Shown: positions 62,037 to 64,000 of the stretch, piece by piece
Numbering within the stretch: position 1 is the first letter of the stretch
How the letters are laid out: each line of letters opens with the position of its first letter
From: JBJXGV01 sp046160485
Lineage (GTDB): Bacteria > Orphanbacterota > Orphanbacteria > JBJXGV01
NCBI GenBank assembly: GCA_046160485.1
Contig: JBJXGV010000068.1
Location: forward strand, 62,001-126,000
DNA length: 64,000 bases
Direction: 5' to 3'
Notes under the pieces: model-generated
What the model saw: only the letters and a program-made list of their open reading frames with translations
Told to the model about the DNA's origin: nothing
The model's database searches: none
Position numbers and translations under genes: made by a program

Positions 62037-64000
62037 TTGAGGTCCGTCGTACCGCTAACGCGTCGCGGAATGCACCGCGTCGCTGCTGCCGCGCTTATTG
62101 TCGCAGCCCTCGTCCTGCCGGCCGGCCGGTCAGAAGGATCGCAGTCGGAGCTCTTCGCGCTGCCCCTTGAGGACCTGCTGAAGATCGAGTACGTGTACGG
62201 CGTCTCCAAATTCGAGCAGAAAACGACGGAGGCGCCCTCGTCCGTCACGATCATTACCGCCGACGAAATCGCTCGATTCGGGTACGAGACGCTCGCCGAT
62301 CTCCTCGGCTCGGTTCGCAGCTTTCACCCGATTTATGACCGGAACTACAACATGATCGGAGTGCGAGGCTTTAGCAGGCCCGCGGACACCAACTCGCGCA
62401 TCCTCGTCCTGATCGACGGGCATCCCCAGAACGACAACGTCTGGGGAAGCATCGGTGCCGGGTATGACTTTCCGCTCGACCTCGGCGTCGTCGATAAGGT
62501 CGAGGTCATCCGTGGCCCTGGCAGCACTCTCTACGGGACGAGCGCGCTCTTTGCCGTGGTGAACGTCATCACGAAGCCGGCGGCTGACCTTGCCGAGCCT
62601 TATGCAGCGTGGAACTTGGGCAGCTTCGAGACGTGGGGCGGCCAGTTCGGCATTGGCGGATCGCTCCGGCCGGGCTGGAAGGCCGCGTTCCGAGCTTCGA
62701 TTCTGACGCAGGGGGGGCAGGACCACTACTTCGCGGAATTCGACGACCCCTCCACGAACTTCGGGCTGGCGGAGGGCGCCGACGGGCTCGATGCGCTGCG
62801 GCTCTTCGGAAGACTGGACGCTGGCGATTTCGCGATGGAATGGATCCACGGCTCGCGGCAGAAACGGATTCCGACCGCATCGTACGAAAGCGTCTTCAAC
62901 GATTCGCGAGAGTTGACGCGCGAGCGCCACTCGCGAGCGCTCCTTACGTACAGCCACACTCTCTCGACGGCTTCCGATGTCAGGGTGCAGCTCGCCTACA
63001 ACGATACCCGGTACGACGGGGACTACCCGTACGACGCTTCCGAGGGCGACGAACCGGTGATCGTCGTCAACAAAGACCGCGCCCGCGGGCGCTGGTTGCG
63101 CGGCGAGGCGCACTGGATCGGGCGGCGTGGCCACGCCCACACGACGACCGCCGGGCTCTCGGGCGTCTACTCCCTCGAGTCGTCACAAAGCAACTTCGAT
63201 CCCGACGAGGTCTACGTCGCGAGCGACCGGCGCGAGGACAACGGCGCCGTTTTCCTCCAACACGAAGCGCGCCTTCATCCGAAGGCAATTGCGACCTTGG
63301 GAATTCGGCACGATCGTTACGAAGGGTTCGGCGGCGCCACGAGCCCGCGTGCGGCGGTTATTCTCGCACCCCGTCCTGGCACGAGCGCGAAGCTTCTCTT
63401 CGGCCGGGCGTTCCGCGCGCCGAACCTCGGAGAGATGGAGCTCCACGACGGCAACATCACGTCGAAACCCAGCCCCCGGCTCCGCGCAGAGACCATCCAG
63501 ACGCATGAAGGAGTTCTCGAACAGTACTTCCGTGGCAACACCCTCCTCGCGATCAGCGTGTTCACATTCGATCTGAGAGATCTCGTGACGCTCACCACCG
63601 ATCCGGCCGACGGGCTTCTCGTCTACAAGAATCTCGATACGGCGCGCTCGAAGGGAGCTGAGATCGAGCTGAGTAAGGAGTGGGAGAGCGGCCTTAGCGG
63701 ACGGGCGAGCTACGGGTACCAAGAGACGATCGACGGGGATACGCGGGAGATCCTGATCAACGCGCCGCGCCAGCTTGCGAAGCTGCGGCTCTTCATACCG
63801 GTTCGCGATGCGCGGAGCGGCGCCGGACTCGAGGTCGTGCGCGTGGGCGCCCGGCACACGCTGACTGGCTCCACGCTCGACGCCTACACGCTCGCGAACC
63901 TGACCCTGACGCAGCCGTTCGTCTCGGGCCACGTCGACTTCTCCGCGTCGATCTACAACCTGCTCGACACGGAATACGCCGACGCCGGCTCCGAGGAGCA
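62037..64000 (+). CDS. TonB-dependent outer-membrane receptor, 3' end beyond the window
   Basis: 654 codons are present, with no stop before the edge. TTG at 62037 is chosen because GGAGG lies 6 bases upstream; an ATG at 62070 is an alternative. Signal helix VAAAALIVAALVLPAG. The plug domain, residues of about 54-182, has VYGVSKFEQKTTEAPSSVTI, IGVRGFSRP, ILVLIDGHPQNDNVW and VEVIRGPGSTLYGTSALFAV. Beta-barrel strands follow: FGRAFRAPNLGEMELHDGN, LDTARSKGAEIELSKEW, SASIYNLLDTEYADAG. It imports a large ligand using TonB energy. It diverges from the YfiR/kinase operon, suggesting that it is regulated by it or supplies its ligand. Confidence 0.93.
   Translation, partial: MRSVVPLTRRGMHRVAAAALIVAALVLPAGRSEGSQSELFALPLEDLLKIEYVYGVSKFEQKTTEAPSSVTIITADEIARFGYETLADLLGSVRSFHPIYDRNYNMIGVRGFSRPADTNSRILVLIDGHPQNDNVWGSIGAGYDFPLDLGVVDKVEVIRGPGSTLYGTSALFAVVNVITKPAADLAEPYAAWNLGSFETWGGQFGIGGSLRPGWKAAFRASILTQGGQDHYFAEFDDPSTNFGLAEGADGLDALRLFGRLDAGDFAMEWIHGSRQKRIPTASYESVFNDSRELTRERHSRALLTYSHTLSTASDVRVQLAYNDTRYDGDYPYDASEGDEPVIVVNKDRARGRWLRGEAHWIGRRGHAHTTTAGLSGVYSLESSQSNFDPDEVYVASDRREDNGAVFLQHEARLHPKAIATLGIRHDRYEGFGGATSPRAAVILAPRPGTSAKLLFGRAFRAPNLGEMELHDGNITSKPSPRLRAETIQTHEGVLEQYFRGNTLLAISVFTFDLRDLVTLTTDPADGLLVYKNLDTARSKGAEIELSKEWESGLSGRASYGYQETIDGDTREILINAPRQLAKLRLFIPVRDARSGAGLEVVRVGARHTLTGSTLDAYTLANLTLTQPFVSGHVDFSASIYNLLDTEYADAGSEE

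Noticed and set aside
1..64000. Mobile elements, CRISPR arrays, tRNA or rRNA genes
   Set aside because: No transposase or integrase motifs, terminal inverted repeats, regularly spaced repeats, or tRNA/rRNA-like conserved segments were seen on reading both strands. A covariance-model scan would be needed to exclude small RNAs.

Overview
The window is about 64 kb of GC-rich, densely packed bacterial chromosome. It holds about 50 protein-coding genes, with no rRNA, tRNA, CRISPR array, insertion sequence or phage gene that I can recognise. The organism has an outer membrane: there is a TonB-dependent receptor, many lipoprotein signal peptides, a YfiR protein and a P460-type cytochrome. Four large exported proteins end in the same FlgD-like/type-IX-sorting-like C-terminal domain. 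Together with the sortilin-like, FG-GAP/UnbV and NHL-repeat proteins, this suggests an uncultured lineage near the FCB group (Eisenbacteria- or Krumholzibacteria-like). That placement is inference from gene content only.

Layout. 1-3.1 kb: end of a type II NADH dehydrogenase, an overlapping subtilase with a C-terminal glycogen-binding-type module, and a small lipoprotein. 3.3-6.6 kb (minus): a probable operon of a DM13-like protein, a GlcG/HbpS protein, a cupin and an exported SMP-30/gluconolactonase. 6.7-10.8 kb (minus): a P-loop kinase, a MEMO-like protein and a (homo)aconitase. 11.0-16.9 kb (plus): four paralogous lipoproteins surrounding a beta-propeller lipoprotein. 16.9-25.8 kb: nucleotidyltransferase-fold protein, UshA-like 5'-nucleotidase, GH85 endo-beta-N-acetylglucosaminidase, two tandem NHL-repeat lipoproteins, PepE. 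25.8-26.9 kb: cold-shock protein and DJ-1/PfpI protein, each with a clear intrinsic terminator.

27.0-30.9 kb (plus): GT-C-like membrane protein, HupE/UreJ and an RcnA/NicO-like nickel/cobalt transporter. 30.9-35.5 kb (minus): two EamA transporters, a trypsin-like protease, and an ECF sigma factor with its overlapping putative anti-sigma factor. 35.7-42.3 kb: S9 peptidase, Kef/CPA2 antiporter, an unknown lipoprotein, and a double-DTG aspartic protease with a PDZ domain. 42.5-51.9 kb (plus): sortilin-like BNR protein, TMTC-like GT-C/TPR protein, Gfo/Idh/MocA oxidoreductase, P460-type cytochrome, FG-GAP/UnbV protein, DNRLRE protein. 51.8-56.0 kb: Ada-like AraC/methyltransferase, CYTH protein, a charged exported protein, a metallo-beta-lactamase-fold hydrolase.

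56.2-64 kb is a signalling block. On the minus strand lie yfiR, a HAMP sensor kinase, a receiver-kinase hybrid, a broken FIST-domain sensor and a second PAS-containing kinase, nearly all overlapping or a few bases apart. Diverging from them is a TonB-dependent receptor that runs off the window. The most notable observations are this locus with its internally deleted FIST gene, the mosaic lipoprotein array at 11-17 kb, and the shared C-terminal domain on four secreted proteins.
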